Counted from the first letter of the stretch, positions 17,028-25,927 are shown. The stretch: 64,000 nucleotides of DNA from Mycobacterium sp. 4858 (GCF_900240975.1 NZ_LT968776.1:682001-746000); one strand, 5' to 3'. The notes: generated from the letters alone by a model not told the origin. A program made the numbers and translations.

Positions 17028-18134
17028 TCAGAACCGGATCAGCCCGCGCAGGTTCACGCCGGCGTGCATGTCGGCGTAGCCCGTGTTGATCTCCTCCAGG
17101 GTGTACTCACGCGTGACGAGCTCGTCGAGCTTCAACCGACCGGCGCGGTACAGCTCCAGCATCCGCGGTATGTCGTGGCGCGGATTGGACGATCCGAAAA
17201 GCGATCCGCGGACCTGCTTTTCGTACAGGGTCAGGTCGAACAGCGACATGTCGACGCAGGTGTCGGCCGGATGCGGGATCGCGGTCATCACCACCCTGCC
17301 GCGCTTGCCGACCAGGCTCAGCGCCTGCGCGACATAGACCCCCTCGGCCGAATCGGTGCTGACCACGCAGACGTCGGCCATCTGACCGCGCGTCAGGTCG
17401 GTGATCAGGGCTTGCGCCTCCGCCACCGTCGCCGCCGTGTGGGTGGCGCCGAACTCGAGCGAACGGCACCGCTTGTACTCCACGGGATCGAGGGCGACGA
17501 TGATGCGTGCTCCGGCGATCCGAGCGCCCTGGACCGCGTTCATCCCGATCCCGCCGACCCCCATGACCACCACGGCGTCGCCGTCACGCGCCTCGCCGGT
17601 GCGGACCATGCTGCCGTAGCCGGTCGTGACCCCGCAGCCGACCAGCGCGGCGGTGTCCAGCGCGGTGGACGGGTCGACCTTGATCACCGAGGCCAGCGGC
17701 ACCACCGTGTATTCGGAGAACGTTCCCAGCACGCACATCTGGCCCAGCCCTTGGCCTTTCGCGTGGAACCTGAAGGTGCCGTCGAGCTGCGGTCCGGCGA
17801 TGATGGCGGCGCCGAGCACGCACAGGTTGCTCATGCCGCGCGAACACGGTTCGCAGCGACCGCAGGCCGGGATGAAGCTCAACGCCACCGAATTGCCCGG
17901 GGCCACTTCTGTGACGCCGGGGCCGACGTCGACGACCACCCCCGCGCCCTCGTGGCCGCCGACCACCGGTAGCTGCATCGGCATGTCGCCGGTGATCAGG
18001 TGGTCGTCGGAGTGGCACAGGCCGGCGGCCGCCATCTTGACCAGGACCTCGTTCTCCCTGGGCCCGTCCAGGTCGACCTCTTCGACCTCCCACTTCTGGT
18101 GCAGCCCCCACAGCACCGCCGCCTTCGTCTTCAT
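17028..18134 (-). CDS. NDMA-dependent (nicotinoprotein) zinc alcohol dehydrogenase
   Basis: This 368-residue medium-chain alcohol dehydrogenase has catalytic zinc ligands Cys40, His61 and Glu62 (GLCHSDD, GGHEGAG) and structural zinc cysteines 91, 94, 97 and 105 (CGRCEPCSRGMSNLC). The cofactor motif GVGGIGMNAVQ and the overall sequence match the actinobacterial NDMA-dependent family. Members keep NAD(H) bound and, by established genomic correlation, rely on mycofactocin as the electron carrier. The start overlaps the P450 stop (ATGA), so both are made together. It likely oxidises the alcohol produced by the P450 to an aldehyde. Confidence 0.92.
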   Translation of the reverse strand: MKTKAAVLWGLHQKWEVEEVDLDGPRENEVLVKMAAAGLCHSDDHLITGDMPMQLPVVGGHEGAGVVVDVGPGVTEVAPGNSVALSFIPACGRCEPCSRGMSNLCVLGAAIIAGPQLDGTFRFHAKGQGLGQMCVLGTFSEYTVVPLASVIKVDPSTALDTAALVGCGVTTGYGSMVRTGEARDGDAVVVMGVGGIGMNAVQGARIAGARIIVALDPVEYKRCRSLEFGATHTAATVAEAQALITDLTRGQMADVCVVSTDSAEGVYVAQALSLVGKRGRVVMTAIPHPADTCVDMSLFDLTLYEKQVRGSLFGSSNPRHDIPRMLELYRAGRLKLDELVTREYTLEEINTGYADMHAGVNLRGLIRF

Positions 18135-19402
18135 CGTTCCGGCGTCCAGGTGGCCGGCAGGCTGTTGACGCCGTTGATGAAGTTGGCCAGCGCGTAGTGC
18201 GGCTCCGGTGCCGAGATGTCCGGAATGCGCGTGTAGACCTCGGTCAGCAAGGCCTTGAGCATGGTGCGCGCGAGCGCCGCACCCAGGCAGAAGTGCGGAC
18301 CCCCGCCACCGAAGGCGATGTGCGGGTTCGGGTTTCGCAGGATGTCGAACGAATGCGGATTGTCGAAGACGTCCTCGTCACGATTTCCGGAGTAGTACCA
18401 CAGCACCACCTTGTCGCCGGCCTTGATCTCGGAGCCGCGGACGGTGACGTCCTGGGTGGCGGTGCGGCGCATGTGCAGCAACGGCGATCCCCAGCGCAGC
18501 ACCTCCTCCACGGCAGTGCCGACCCTGCCCTCGACGTCCTCGACGAGCAGTGCGCGCTGCTCGGGGAACTTCGAGAGGGCGGCGATGGCGTGGGCGGAGG
18601 CGTGCCGCGTGGTGTCGTTGGACGCGACGCCCATCAGCACGAAGAACGCCTTCAGCTCGTCGTCGGTCATCTTCTTGCCGTCGAACTCGGCCTGCACCAT
18701 CCAGGTCATCAGGTCGTCACCGGGATTGGCCCGCCGCTCGGGGATCAACACCGTTGCCACCTCGTGCAGATCCATCACGGCGCCCATGAAGAGCTCAAGC
18801 TCGCTCTGCTCGCCGCGGATGTTCGGGTCGGTCCAACCCACCAGGCGCTGGGCGGCCGTGACGGCCTTGTCCCGCAGGTCGCCCTCGGGCAGCCCGAAGA
18901 AGCTGCCGAAGATCCGGCCGGGCAGCTTGACCGACACGAGTTGCACGAAGTCGCCCTGGCCCAGGTGGGCCATCTCGGTGACCAGATCGTGGGCGTGGCC
19001 GCGGATCCACCCCTCGAGCCGGCGCACGTTCTTGGGCTTGAAAGCCTCCGTCGTGATGCCGCGCAACTGGGTGTGCCGCGGGGCATCCATCGCAATGAAG
19101 GACTGCGCGATCTCCACCGCTGCGGGGGCGAAGTCCTCCATTGTGATCCCCTCGGCCGACGAGAAGATCTCCGGGTGGCGGCTGGCCATCCGGATGTCTT
19201 CTTGCTTGGTCAGCGACCAGAACCCCCTGGTGTTGAGTTCGGGGGGCAACAGATCCGACTCGGCGGGACGGCTCCACGGCACCGGGTTCTCCGCGCGCAG
19301 GACGGCGAAGGCAGCGTCGCGCTCCTCCGGCGGTCTCGCCCAGAACTCGCGGGCACTCAGGTCGATGTCCTTGTGGGTGGGCGCGGTCGTTGGAGCGGTC
19401 AT
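18131..19402 (-). CDS. Cytochrome P450
   Basis: This 423-residue soluble bacterial P450 has the heme-thiolate motif FGGGGPHFCLG with Cys372, the K-helix ExxR at Glu300-Arg303, and the I-helix motif ASNDTT (260-265), where Ser replaces the usual Gly. N-terminal segments such as SRHPEIFSS and RNPNPHIAFGGGG resemble the CYP124/125/142 group that hydroxylates lipids and sterols; this is from memory. ATG 19402 precedes MTAPTTAPTHKDIDL; longer in-frame starts would read through the promoter region. It is followed by a coupled alcohol dehydrogenase. Its ferredoxin partner could be the 3Fe-4S protein at 21,551-21,745. Confidence 0.93.
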   Translation of the reverse strand: MTAPTTAPTHKDIDLSAREFWARPPEERDAAFAVLRAENPVPWSRPAESDLLPPELNTRGFWSLTKQEDIRMASRHPEIFSSAEGITMEDFAPAAVEIAQSFIAMDAPRHTQLRGITTEAFKPKNVRRLEGWIRGHAHDLVTEMAHLGQGDFVQLVSVKLPGRIFGSFFGLPEGDLRDKAVTAAQRLVGWTDPNIRGEQSELELFMGAVMDLHEVATVLIPERRANPGDDLMTWMVQAEFDGKKMTDDELKAFFVLMGVASNDTTRHASAHAIAALSKFPEQRALLVEDVEGRVGTAVEEVLRWGSPLLHMRRTATQDVTVRGSEIKAGDKVVLWYYSGNRDEDVFDNPHSFDILRNPNPHIAFGGGGPHFCLGAALARTMLKALLTEVYTRIPDISAPEPHYALANFINGVNSLPATWTPER

Positions 19403-19416
19403 CGTGGGGCCTTTCT

Positions 19417-19445
19417 GGCGGTGTGCTGTGGTGCACGTCACCGCC
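19417..19445. promoter_or_regulatory. Inverted repeat upstream of the P450 operon
   Basis: GGCGGTG (19417-19423) and CACCGCC (19439-19445) are perfect complementary arms separated by 15 bases, 15 bases before the P450 start codon. They could be an operator or a 5'-leader hairpin. Confidence 0.35.
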
Positions 19446-19539
19446 GCATCGCACCCATGCTGGCCAGCGCGACGGCGCCGCGGCACAGACGCGAGTGCCA
19501 ATCACTGGCCTGCGCGGGCCAGCGCGTGGAAACGCTGGA

Positions 19540-20847
19540 TCAGGCGATCGGTGCGCGGAAGGTAGCGATCAGGCCGCCGCCGTCGCGCGCGGCGAAGTCG
19601 ACCCGGCCGCCCATCGCCTCGGCGATCTGCTGCACGATCCACAGGCCGAGGCCCGCGGTGCCGCGCTGGCCGCCGACGCTGACGTATTTGGCGGTCAGCT
19701 CACCGAGGTTTTCGGCCGGGATACCCGGGCCCCGGTCGGCCACCGTGCAGACCAGCTCGTCGCCTTCGCGCGAGCAGGTGACGTCGACGGGTTCACGACG
19801 GCCGTGCCGTGAGGCGTTCTCCAGGAGGTTGGTCAGCAGCCGGCGCAGCCCCTGGGCGTTGACGGCCACGGCCCCGACGTCGCCGGTGACGTTCAGCCGC
19901 AGCCGCGGTGGCGCCAACCCGACCGCATCGGCGGCGGCGGCCACGAGGTCGGCCACGTCGACGCGGCGAATCCGGCCCGCGGAGAACGTCGGGCGGCGAC
20001 TGAGCGCGACGTCGGACAACGCATCGAGCATGTCGGCCAGGTGATGCACGTGGCGGGCCACCAGCCGCAGACTGGTTTCCCGGTCGGCCTGCGACATCGG
20101 CTGCGCCGAAGTCGTGGAAGTCAAAGCCTCGGTCAGCGCCTCCAAAGACGTGACGGGAGTGCGGAATTCGTGCACCAGCACCTGAAGTCCATCCTGCTGC
20201 GACTGGTAGGACCGCAGCAGGCGCGCCCGCAGGTCGCGTTCCTCCTCGGCGGCGGCGTGTTCGGCCTCGGCTTCGACCAGTGCGCGCACACGGGAACGGT
20301 GTTCGCGTTCGGCGAGCGCCGAGAGCCCCGCGGTGATGATCGCGACGAACAGCAGGTACACCGCCGACCAGCCGGCCTGTAGTGCCGGAGCCGGGGTAAC
20401 GGGGCGTTGCGGCGACGAGATCAGCGCCACGGGGATATAGGCGGCGCCCAACAGGAGCGCGACCAGCAGGGTTTCGCTGAAGGAGAGGCGCGCCGCCGAG
20501 GCGATCACCGCCAGCGCGAGCACGGCGACCACGGGGCTGTAGACGCCCCCGCTCAGGGCGATCAGCGCCAGCGTGAACGCCGAGTCGAAGGCGGTGACCA
20601 GCCACGCGTACCGGGTGCGCCGCACCTCCAGCTGCGGGTAGGCCATCACGATGGCGGCGTAAACCATCGCGCCGCCCAGCACCGCGACCGTGGCCGCTGT
20701 GTGCTGACGGACCCATTGGGGTCCGATCGCCAGCAACACACCGATGGAGATGACGACGGCGACCCGTACCGCGACGACGGTGCGGGCCAGCCCGTAGTCC
20801 CCGCCGTCGAAGTCCACCGTGGTTCCGGGCTGATCGAGCGGTCTCAT
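19540..20847 (-). CDS. Membrane sensor histidine kinase
   Basis: This 435-residue protein has six or so hydrophobic segments (about 20-180) with no large periplasmic domain, a short coiled linker rich in Glu and Arg, then a HisKA-type H-box VLVHEFRTPVTSLEAL with His226, an N-box TNLLENASRHG, and G-boxes DRGPGIP and GTAGLGLWIVQQ. It should autophosphorylate and pass phosphate to the divergent regulator at 20,884. ATG 20847 fits a leaderless start (TATGGT seven bases before). ATG 20859, adding four residues, is possible. The signal is unknown. The terminator region before the P450 gene contains a CTGGCC/GGCCAG hairpin. Confidence 0.88.
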   Translation of the reverse strand: MRPLDQPGTTVDFDGGDYGLARTVVAVRVAVVISIGVLLAIGPQWVRQHTAATVAVLGGAMVYAAIVMAYPQLEVRRTRYAWLVTAFDSAFTLALIALSGGVYSPVVAVLALAVIASAARLSFSETLLVALLLGAAYIPVALISSPQRPVTPAPALQAGWSAVYLLFVAIITAGLSALAEREHRSRVRALVEAEAEHAAAEEERDLRARLLRSYQSQQDGLQVLVHEFRTPVTSLEALTEALTSTTSAQPMSQADRETSLRLVARHVHHLADMLDALSDVALSRRPTFSAGRIRRVDVADLVAAAADAVGLAPPRLRLNVTGDVGAVAVNAQGLRRLLTNLLENASRHGRREPVDVTCSREGDELVCTVADRGPGIPAENLGELTAKYVSVGGQRGTAGLGLWIVQQIAEAMGGRVDFAARDGGGLIATFRAPIA

Positions 20848-20854
20848 CCAGCTG

Positions 20855-20876
20855 ACCATAGAGTTGGGGTTAGCAT
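20855..20876. promoter_or_regulatory. Back-to-back -10 elements of the two-component pair
   Basis: On the minus strand TATGGT (20855-20860) lies seven bases before ATG 20847 of the kinase; TTGCCG on the minus strand (20879-20884) could be its -35. On the plus strand TAGCAT (20871-20876) lies seven bases before ATG 20884 of the regulator. Both genes would be leaderless, with overlapping promoters in 36 bases. Confidence 0.55.
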
Positions 20877-20883
20877 CGCGGCA

Positions 20884-21558
20884 ATGACTCGCTCGCCGTA
20901 TGTCGTGGTGATCGTCGACGACCATGAGCTTTTCGCGCAGGGCCTCGCCCTGTTGCTGACCCGCGAGTGGGGCGAACTGTTCACCGTCGGCGGGCAGACG
21001 ACGTACGTGGAAGAGGCCGCCGACCTGGTGGCCCGCTGCGACGCCGACGTCGCGATCATCGACCTGTCGATGCCGCCGCTGGGCGGGGTCGCCGCCATCC
21101 GGCACATCAAGGCGCGCCGCCCGACGACGCGGATACTGGCGCTGTCGGGGACCGAGGACCTGGCGCTGGCCGAAGAGGCGTTGCGGGCCGGCGCGGACGG
21201 CTTTCTGCCCAAGACCGCGAGGCCCGAGGCGCTGGCGGGACCCTTGTGGACGATCGCGGAGGGCTTGCGGGTTGTGGACGGCGCGCTGCTCGACGCGCTG
21301 CTGAGCAACACCCGCAAGCCGCCGTCCGAACTGCTGGACAGCCTGTCGGCCCAGGACCTTCAACTATGGACGCTGCTCGCGACCGGCGTGGAAACCGGCG
21401 ACATCGCCCAGCGGATGCTGGTGTCGGAGCGCACCGCCAAACGTATGGTGGCCACGCTGCTGCACAAGCTTCGGGTGAGCAACCGCATAGCGGCCGCCGC
21501 GCTGGCCGGCCGTTACCGGCTGCTCGATGACGTTGCCGAAACCAACCGCCTCAGTTGA
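20884..21558 (+). CDS. NarL/LuxR-type response regulator
   Basis: This 224-residue protein has a receiver domain with the acidic pair DDHE (12-15), the phosphoacceptor Asp60 in IIDLSMPP, and Lys110 in FLPKTARP. A C-terminal helix-turn-helix (about 155-215) reads TGDIAQRMLVSERTAKRMVA then LHKLRV, close to the LuxR/GerE pattern. It is divergent from the histidine kinase with a shared 36-base promoter region and is its probable partner. The target genes are unknown; the neighbouring P450 operon, ferredoxin and adhE are the natural candidates. Its last eight bases overlap the ferredoxin gene on the other strand. Confidence 0.88.
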   Translation: MTRSPYVVVIVDDHELFAQGLALLLTREWGELFTVGGQTTYVEEAADLVARCDADVAIIDLSMPPLGGVAAIRHIKARRPTTRILALSGTEDLALAEEALRAGADGFLPKTARPEALAGPLWTIAEGLRVVDGALLDALLSNTRKPPSELLDSLSAQDLQLWTLLATGVETGDIAQRMLVSERTAKRMVATLLHKLRVSNRIAAAALAGRYRLLDDVAETNRLS

Positions 21559-21745
21559 GGATTCGGATCGCTTGCGCGGGGCACATCGCCGCCGCCCGGA
21601 TCACACGTTCCCGGTCGGCTTCGGGCGGGGCCGGCTCGAGGACCACCACTTGTTCGGCACCGTCGGGAATGTCGAAAACGTCGGGAGCGGCCAGCAGGCA
21701 CTGCCCATGACCCTCACACAGGTCGAGGTCGACGGTGATGTGCAT
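21551..21745 (-). CDS. 3Fe-4S type ferredoxin
   Basis: This 64-residue ferredoxin starts MHITVDLDLCEGHGQC and has the C-x5-C ... C-P pattern (Cys10, Cys16, and Cys54 in AAMCPAQAI) typical of small actinobacterial ferredoxins that feed electrons to P450s. It is monocistronic and convergent with the response regulator. A GATACT -10 (21753-21758) seven bases before the ATG suggests a leaderless transcript. The P450 about 2 kb away lacks an adjacent ferredoxin, so this may be its partner. Confidence 0.9.
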   Translation of the reverse strand: MHITVDLDLCEGHGQCLLAAPDVFDIPDGAEQVVVLEPAPPEADRERVIRAAAMCPAQAIRILN

Positions 21746-21752
21746 GAGCGCC

Positions 21753-21758
21753 AGTATC
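21753..21758 (-). promoter_or_regulatory. -10 element of the ferredoxin gene
   Basis: GATACT on the minus strand, seven bases before ATG 21745, predicts a leaderless mRNA. Confidence 0.45.
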
Positions 21759-21906
21759 GGTGAGGCCTGGGCACCGCGGACGGTCCGGACGCGCCAGATG
21801 TGGCCCCTTCGGGCCAGCTCGTCGTGGGCCTTTCAGCCCTAGGCGCTGGACTGGCTTCTGCTCATTCTGGAGTCCCTAGTGTCCCCTCCTCATCGAAAAC
21901 CCGATC

Positions 21907-24531
21907 ATGACCACTACGCCAACTCAGCCCACCCCCTCCATCGAAGTTGTCGAGCAGCGCAGACACGAAGTCGATGCGATCGTCGACAGGGCGGCCACGG
22001 CGGCCGCAGCCTTCCGCAACCTTGACCAGGAGAAGGTCGATGCGATCGTCGAGGCAATGGTGCGCGCCGGGGTTCGCGCAGCCGGGGAACTGGCTGGTGT
22101 CGCGATCGAGGAGACGGGTTTCGGCGTCTTCGAGGACAAGGTCGTCAAGAACTACGTGGCCACCGAGTTCCTGCACGATTACCTGCGCGACAAGAAATCC
22201 GTAGGAGTCATCGACGAGGACGTCGAACACAACATCGCCTACGTGGCCGAACCGATCGGGGTCGTACTGGCCATCACCCCGGTGACCAACCCGACCTCGA
22301 CCGTGTTGTTCAAGGCGATCGTCGCCGCCAAGACCCGCAACGCCATTCTTTTCCGGCCGTCACCGTATGCGGTGCGCTGCTGCGAACGCACCCTGGAAAT
22401 CCTCCGACCGGCGGCCGAGGCCGCCGGCATGCCGCCCGGGGCGCTGCAGGTCATTCCCGACGCCGCGCACGAGGTGACGCACTATCTGTTCAAGCATCCC
22501 GGAGTCGATTTCATCTGGGTGACGGGCGGACCGAAGATCGTCGCGCTGGCCAATTCGGCGGGAAAGCCGGGGCTGTCCGTCGGCCCCGGCAACGCGCCGA
22601 TCTACGTGCACAAGACGGCGGACCTGAAAGGCGCGGTCGTCGACATCCTGATCTCGAAAACCTTTGACTCGTCGGTCATTTGCCCGGCCGAGCAAACCTG
22701 CATCATCGACGACGAGGTGTACGACGAGGTGATGGCCGAGTTCGAGCGGATGGGCGCCCAGCTGCTCAGCCCCGACGAGGCAAAGGCGGTGGCGGAGTTC
22801 GCGTTCGGCTGCGGCGACAAGGTCTCGCTCGACGCGGTCGGGCAGAAGGCGTCGGAGCTGGCCGCCCGCGCGGGCTTTTCCGTGTCACCGACCGTGAAGG
22901 TGCTGCTGGCGCAGCTTCCCGCCGGCCTGGACGAACTTGCGGCGCATCCGCTGTTGGCCGAGAAGCTGATGCCGGTTCTCGGGGTGGTGCGCGCAAGCTC
23001 CGTCCAGCACGCCATCGACGTGGCCGTCCTGGTCACCGAGCACGGGGGGCTGGGCCACACCTCGGCGGTGTACGCCAACGACGAGGACGTCATCGAGGCC
23101 TACGGTCTGGCGGTTCGCACGGGGCGCATCCTGGTCAACGCGCCCACCGCGGTCGGAGCCCTCGGCGGGGTCTACAACAACCTGACACCCACGTTCTCGT
23201 TGGGTTGCGGCACCTGGGGCGGGTCGAGCACGACGGAGAACGTCAACTACCGCCAACTGCTGAACATCAAGACGGTTTCGCGGCGCCGCACCCCGCCGCA
23301 ATGGTTCCGCGTCCCGTCCAACACCTACTTCAATGAAGGCGCGCTGGACAACCTGCGCGAGCTCGACTGCGAAATCGTCGTGGTGATCACCGACGCCCTG
23401 ACCGATGAGCGCGGCGTGGTCGACCAGTTGCGCGGCAAGCTGCGCACCCAGCACGTGCAGGTGTTCAGCGAGGTGACACCGGAGCCCGACGAGGCGACCA
23501 TCCGCCGTGGTGTCGCGCTGCTGCAGCGGGTCCAACCCGATCTGCTGATCGCCGTCGGCGGCGGCTCGGTGCTGGACGCCGGCAAGGCGATCCGGCTGTT
23601 CTACGAGCACCCGGAGAAGAGCCTCGACGAGTTGACGATGCCGTTCCTCGACCCCCGCAAGCGCGTCGCCGACTATCCGACCGACCGCCATCGCGTCCAA
23701 TTGGTCGCTATCCCGACGACATCGGGCACCGGTTCCGAAGTCTCGCCGGCGGCGGTGTTGACGGTGCGCGGGAAGAAGGAGACCCTGGTCGACTACAGCC
23801 TGGTGCCCGACCTCGCGATCGTCGACCCCGTCCTGACCTCCTCTATGCCGCCGAAACTGACCGCCGACACCGGCGTCGACGCGCTCACTCACGCGCTGGA
23901 AGCGATCGTGTCGATCTTCGCGTCGCCGTACACGGATGCGTTGTGCGCCCAGGCGGCACGACTGATCTTCGACGCGTTGCCGAGGGCCTACGACGACCCC
24001 GACGAGCTATCCGCGCGAACCGACATGTCCAACGCGGCAACCCTTGCCGGGCTTGCCTTTTCGAATGCGTTCGTCGGGACCAACCATGCGCTCGCCCATG
24101 CCGTCGGCGCGAAATTCGGGATCTCGCACGGCCGGGCGAACGGTATCTTCCTTCCGCATGTGTTGCGCTACAACGCAAGTCTGCCAAGCAAATTCATGCC
24201 CGCGCCGGGATATTCCGCCTACGTGGCGCCGGACAAGTACGCGCAGCTCGGCCAGCTGATCTTCGGCGGCCACGAGCCAGGCGAATGCCGCGGCCGGCTG
24301 TTCAGTGGGGTTGATGATCTGCTGAACCGTCTGGGCATGCCGCGATCGCTGCGGGAGTACGGCGTCGAGGAGGAGCAATTCCTTGCGGCGCTGCCCGCGT
24401 TGGCGATGACGGCATTCGAGGATCTCAGCAACCGCACAAATCCGCGGATGCCCTTGGTCAGCGAGATCACCGCTTTGCTTCGGGTCGGCTTCTACGGCGA
24501 TGCCGAAGCCGACGCTCAACCGCGCAGCTGA
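21907..24531 (+). CDS. adhE: Bifunctional acetaldehyde-CoA / alcohol dehydrogenase
   Basis: This 874-residue fusion has an N-terminal CoA-acylating aldehyde dehydrogenase (about 1-440) with catalytic Cys259 in KTFDSSVICPAEQT and the cofactor loop VGPGNAP. A linker leads to a C-terminal iron-dependent alcohol dehydrogenase (about 460-865) with AVGGGSVLDAGKAI, the metal-site segment TADTGVDALTHALEA, and NHALAHAVGAKFG plus GISHGRANG. It interconverts acetyl-CoA, acetaldehyde and ethanol with NADH. AdhE polymerises into spirosomes in other bacteria. The length and both active sites match functional AdhE. Such an enzyme is unexpected in an aerobic mycobacterium. It stands alone on its strand. Confidence 0.93.
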   Translation: MTTTPTQPTPSIEVVEQRRHEVDAIVDRAATAAAAFRNLDQEKVDAIVEAMVRAGVRAAGELAGVAIEETGFGVFEDKVVKNYVATEFLHDYLRDKKSVGVIDEDVEHNIAYVAEPIGVVLAITPVTNPTSTVLFKAIVAAKTRNAILFRPSPYAVRCCERTLEILRPAAEAAGMPPGALQVIPDAAHEVTHYLFKHPGVDFIWVTGGPKIVALANSAGKPGLSVGPGNAPIYVHKTADLKGAVVDILISKTFDSSVICPAEQTCIIDDEVYDEVMAEFERMGAQLLSPDEAKAVAEFAFGCGDKVSLDAVGQKASELAARAGFSVSPTVKVLLAQLPAGLDELAAHPLLAEKLMPVLGVVRASSVQHAIDVAVLVTEHGGLGHTSAVYANDEDVIEAYGLAVRTGRILVNAPTAVGALGGVYNNLTPTFSLGCGTWGGSSTTENVNYRQLLNIKTVSRRRTPPQWFRVPSNTYFNEGALDNLRELDCEIVVVITDALTDERGVVDQLRGKLRTQHVQVFSEVTPEPDEATIRRGVALLQRVQPDLLIAVGGGSVLDAGKAIRLFYEHPEKSLDELTMPFLDPRKRVADYPTDRHRVQLVAIPTTSGTGSEVSPAAVLTVRGKKETLVDYSLVPDLAIVDPVLTSSMPPKLTADTGVDALTHALEAIVSIFASPYTDALCAQAARLIFDALPRAYDDPDELSARTDMSNAATLAGLAFSNAFVGTNHALAHAVGAKFGISHGRANGIFLPHVLRYNASLPSKFMPAPGYSAYVAPDKYAQLGQLIFGGHEPGECRGRLFSGVDDLLNRLGMPRSLREYGVEEEQFLAALPALAMTAFEDLSNRTNPRMPLVSEITALLRVGFYGDAEADAQPRS

Positions 24532-24685
24532 GGCAGCACGTCGCGTTCGTATGCGGCGACCGTGTCACGTGCTGCGGTTGCGCGCGGCCGCGGAAGCGAA
24601 GTTCGCCGACAAGCTGGCCGGCATCCCCCGGCGTGGCGATCGCTAGCGCGGCGGAACCGGGCGAAGCGGGTCGCCACCATCGGCC

Positions 24686-25417
24686 TCAGACGGATTTGGT
24701 GACGCCGACGTACGACACCACGACGTCGGACAGGTCGGTCATCCGGGTCAGCACCGCGTAGGAGCGGATGAACGACTGGCCCACGCATCCGTCGATCTTG
24801 ATGTGGAAGTTGCTGATCATCACCCAGGGATTGGCACCCTTGAAGTTCTTCTTGATCACCGGCACCGTCAGGACGAGGCCCGGTTTCATTCCGATGCTCA
24901 TCACGCCGTTCATCGGAGTCGAAACAAACGGCAGCAGGGGCGGCAATGTACCGGTGGTGTCGAAGGTGGGGCTGACGCCCGGGATGATGCCGGCACCGCC
25001 CTCCATGATCACACCGTTGGAGGTGCTCATATCGATCCCGCAGCCGATCTGATAGCCCACTTCCAGGATTCCGTGGGGCTCTTCCGGTCCTTTCAGGGAG
25101 CCGACGTAGATGCCGCTTGCCATGTATTCGCGCGACGCGATGGAGGTGGTCAGCGGCGCCACCGGGACTTGCGCCTCGTCCTTCGCGCCCAGCCCCAGGG
25201 TCCAGCCGTCCGGAGTGTTGAGGATGACGGGGGGATTCGAGGGCACCGCCCCCGCGGCCGGTGCCGAAGCCGCCGCGGCAGGCTCGATCTCGGGACCGTC
25301 ATCGGGGTCAGCGGTCGCCGGCGGCGCCGCGGCCACAGACATGACGAGGCAAACGGCGAGCACCACGGCGCGACGAACGACCACGGCTATCGGCCTCACG
25401 CACGCTAACGTACGCAC
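24686..25417 (-). CDS. MspA-family porin
   Basis: This 243-residue protein has a signal peptide (VVLAVCLVMSVAAAPPATA, cleavage near residue 37), an Ala/Pro-rich spacer, then the MspA-type domain: NTPDGWTLGLGAKDEAQVPV, SREYMASGIYVG, GYQIGCGIDMS and a C-terminal IDGCVGQSFIRSYAVLT ... YVGVTKSV. Members form octameric outer-membrane channels for small hydrophilic solutes. Two cysteines (in QIGCGI and IDGCVG) are present, as in the non-MspA paralogs I remember. The GTG start at 25417 is the most upstream; nearby GTG codons are possible. Confidence 0.85.
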   Translation of the reverse strand: MRTLACVRPIAVVVRRAVVLAVCLVMSVAAAPPATADPDDGPEIEPAAAASAPAAGAVPSNPPVILNTPDGWTLGLGAKDEAQVPVAPLTTSIASREYMASGIYVGSLKGPEEPHGILEVGYQIGCGIDMSTSNGVIMEGGAGIIPGVSPTFDTTGTLPPLLPFVSTPMNGVMSIGMKPGLVLTVPVIKKNFKGANPWVMISNFHIKIDGCVGQSFIRSYAVLTRMTDLSDVVVSYVGVTKSV

Positions 25418-25557
25418 TTGCCGATTCGAGTCGCGAAATTTGCTGGGCGGCCGATCGAAGTTGTTGTGTGTTCGTAACTCTTATGCGATATGGACACCGA
25501 AGGTAGAATTGGCGCAGTTAGCCGGCATTTCAGGCAGACAACGGAAAGGCCGCGACG

Positions 25558-25815
25558 ATGAAGCGTAGGTATGCTGCTCTACTCATCGTGGGATTGACGG
25601 CCCTTGCGGCTTTGACGGGCGGCACCGGATTTTCGGTCGGAAGGGCCCTCGCGTCTCCCGACCCGGGCCAGGTCGACGACATCCCGACGATCGACGAATG
25701 GCAGATCCAGTACCCGACCACAATGACGAACCCATACGAAGATTCGGTCGGCTCGTCGGGTGACTGGGGTGGCGTCGGAATGTGGTGCCAAAATCTTCAC
25801 GCCAACTGCAGCTGA
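25558..25815 (+). CDS. Small secreted hypothetical protein
   Basis: This 85-residue protein has a signal peptide (KRRYAALLIVGLTALAALTG, continuing to about residue 32), and the mature part is acidic and ends with two cysteines in GMWCQNLHANCS. I do not recognise a family. A ribosome-binding site (GGAAAGG) precedes the ATG, and a TAGAAT -10-like hexamer lies at 25504-25509. The two C-terminal cysteines could form a disulfide. It is probably an exported mycobacterial protein of unknown role. Confidence 0.65.
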   Translation: MKRRYAALLIVGLTALAALTGGTGFSVGRALASPDPGQVDDIPTIDEWQIQYPTTMTNPYEDSVGSSGDWGGVGMWCQNLHANCS

Positions 25816-25927
25816 CCGGGCGCCCCTTAATCCAGTAGTGACAGCGCTTTGCCAAGCCCCGGAAGTATTGCCGTCATGTCTTCCAATTCCGTCCGTGGTG
25901 TGCGCTTTCGCCGGTTGTGCTTGACGA

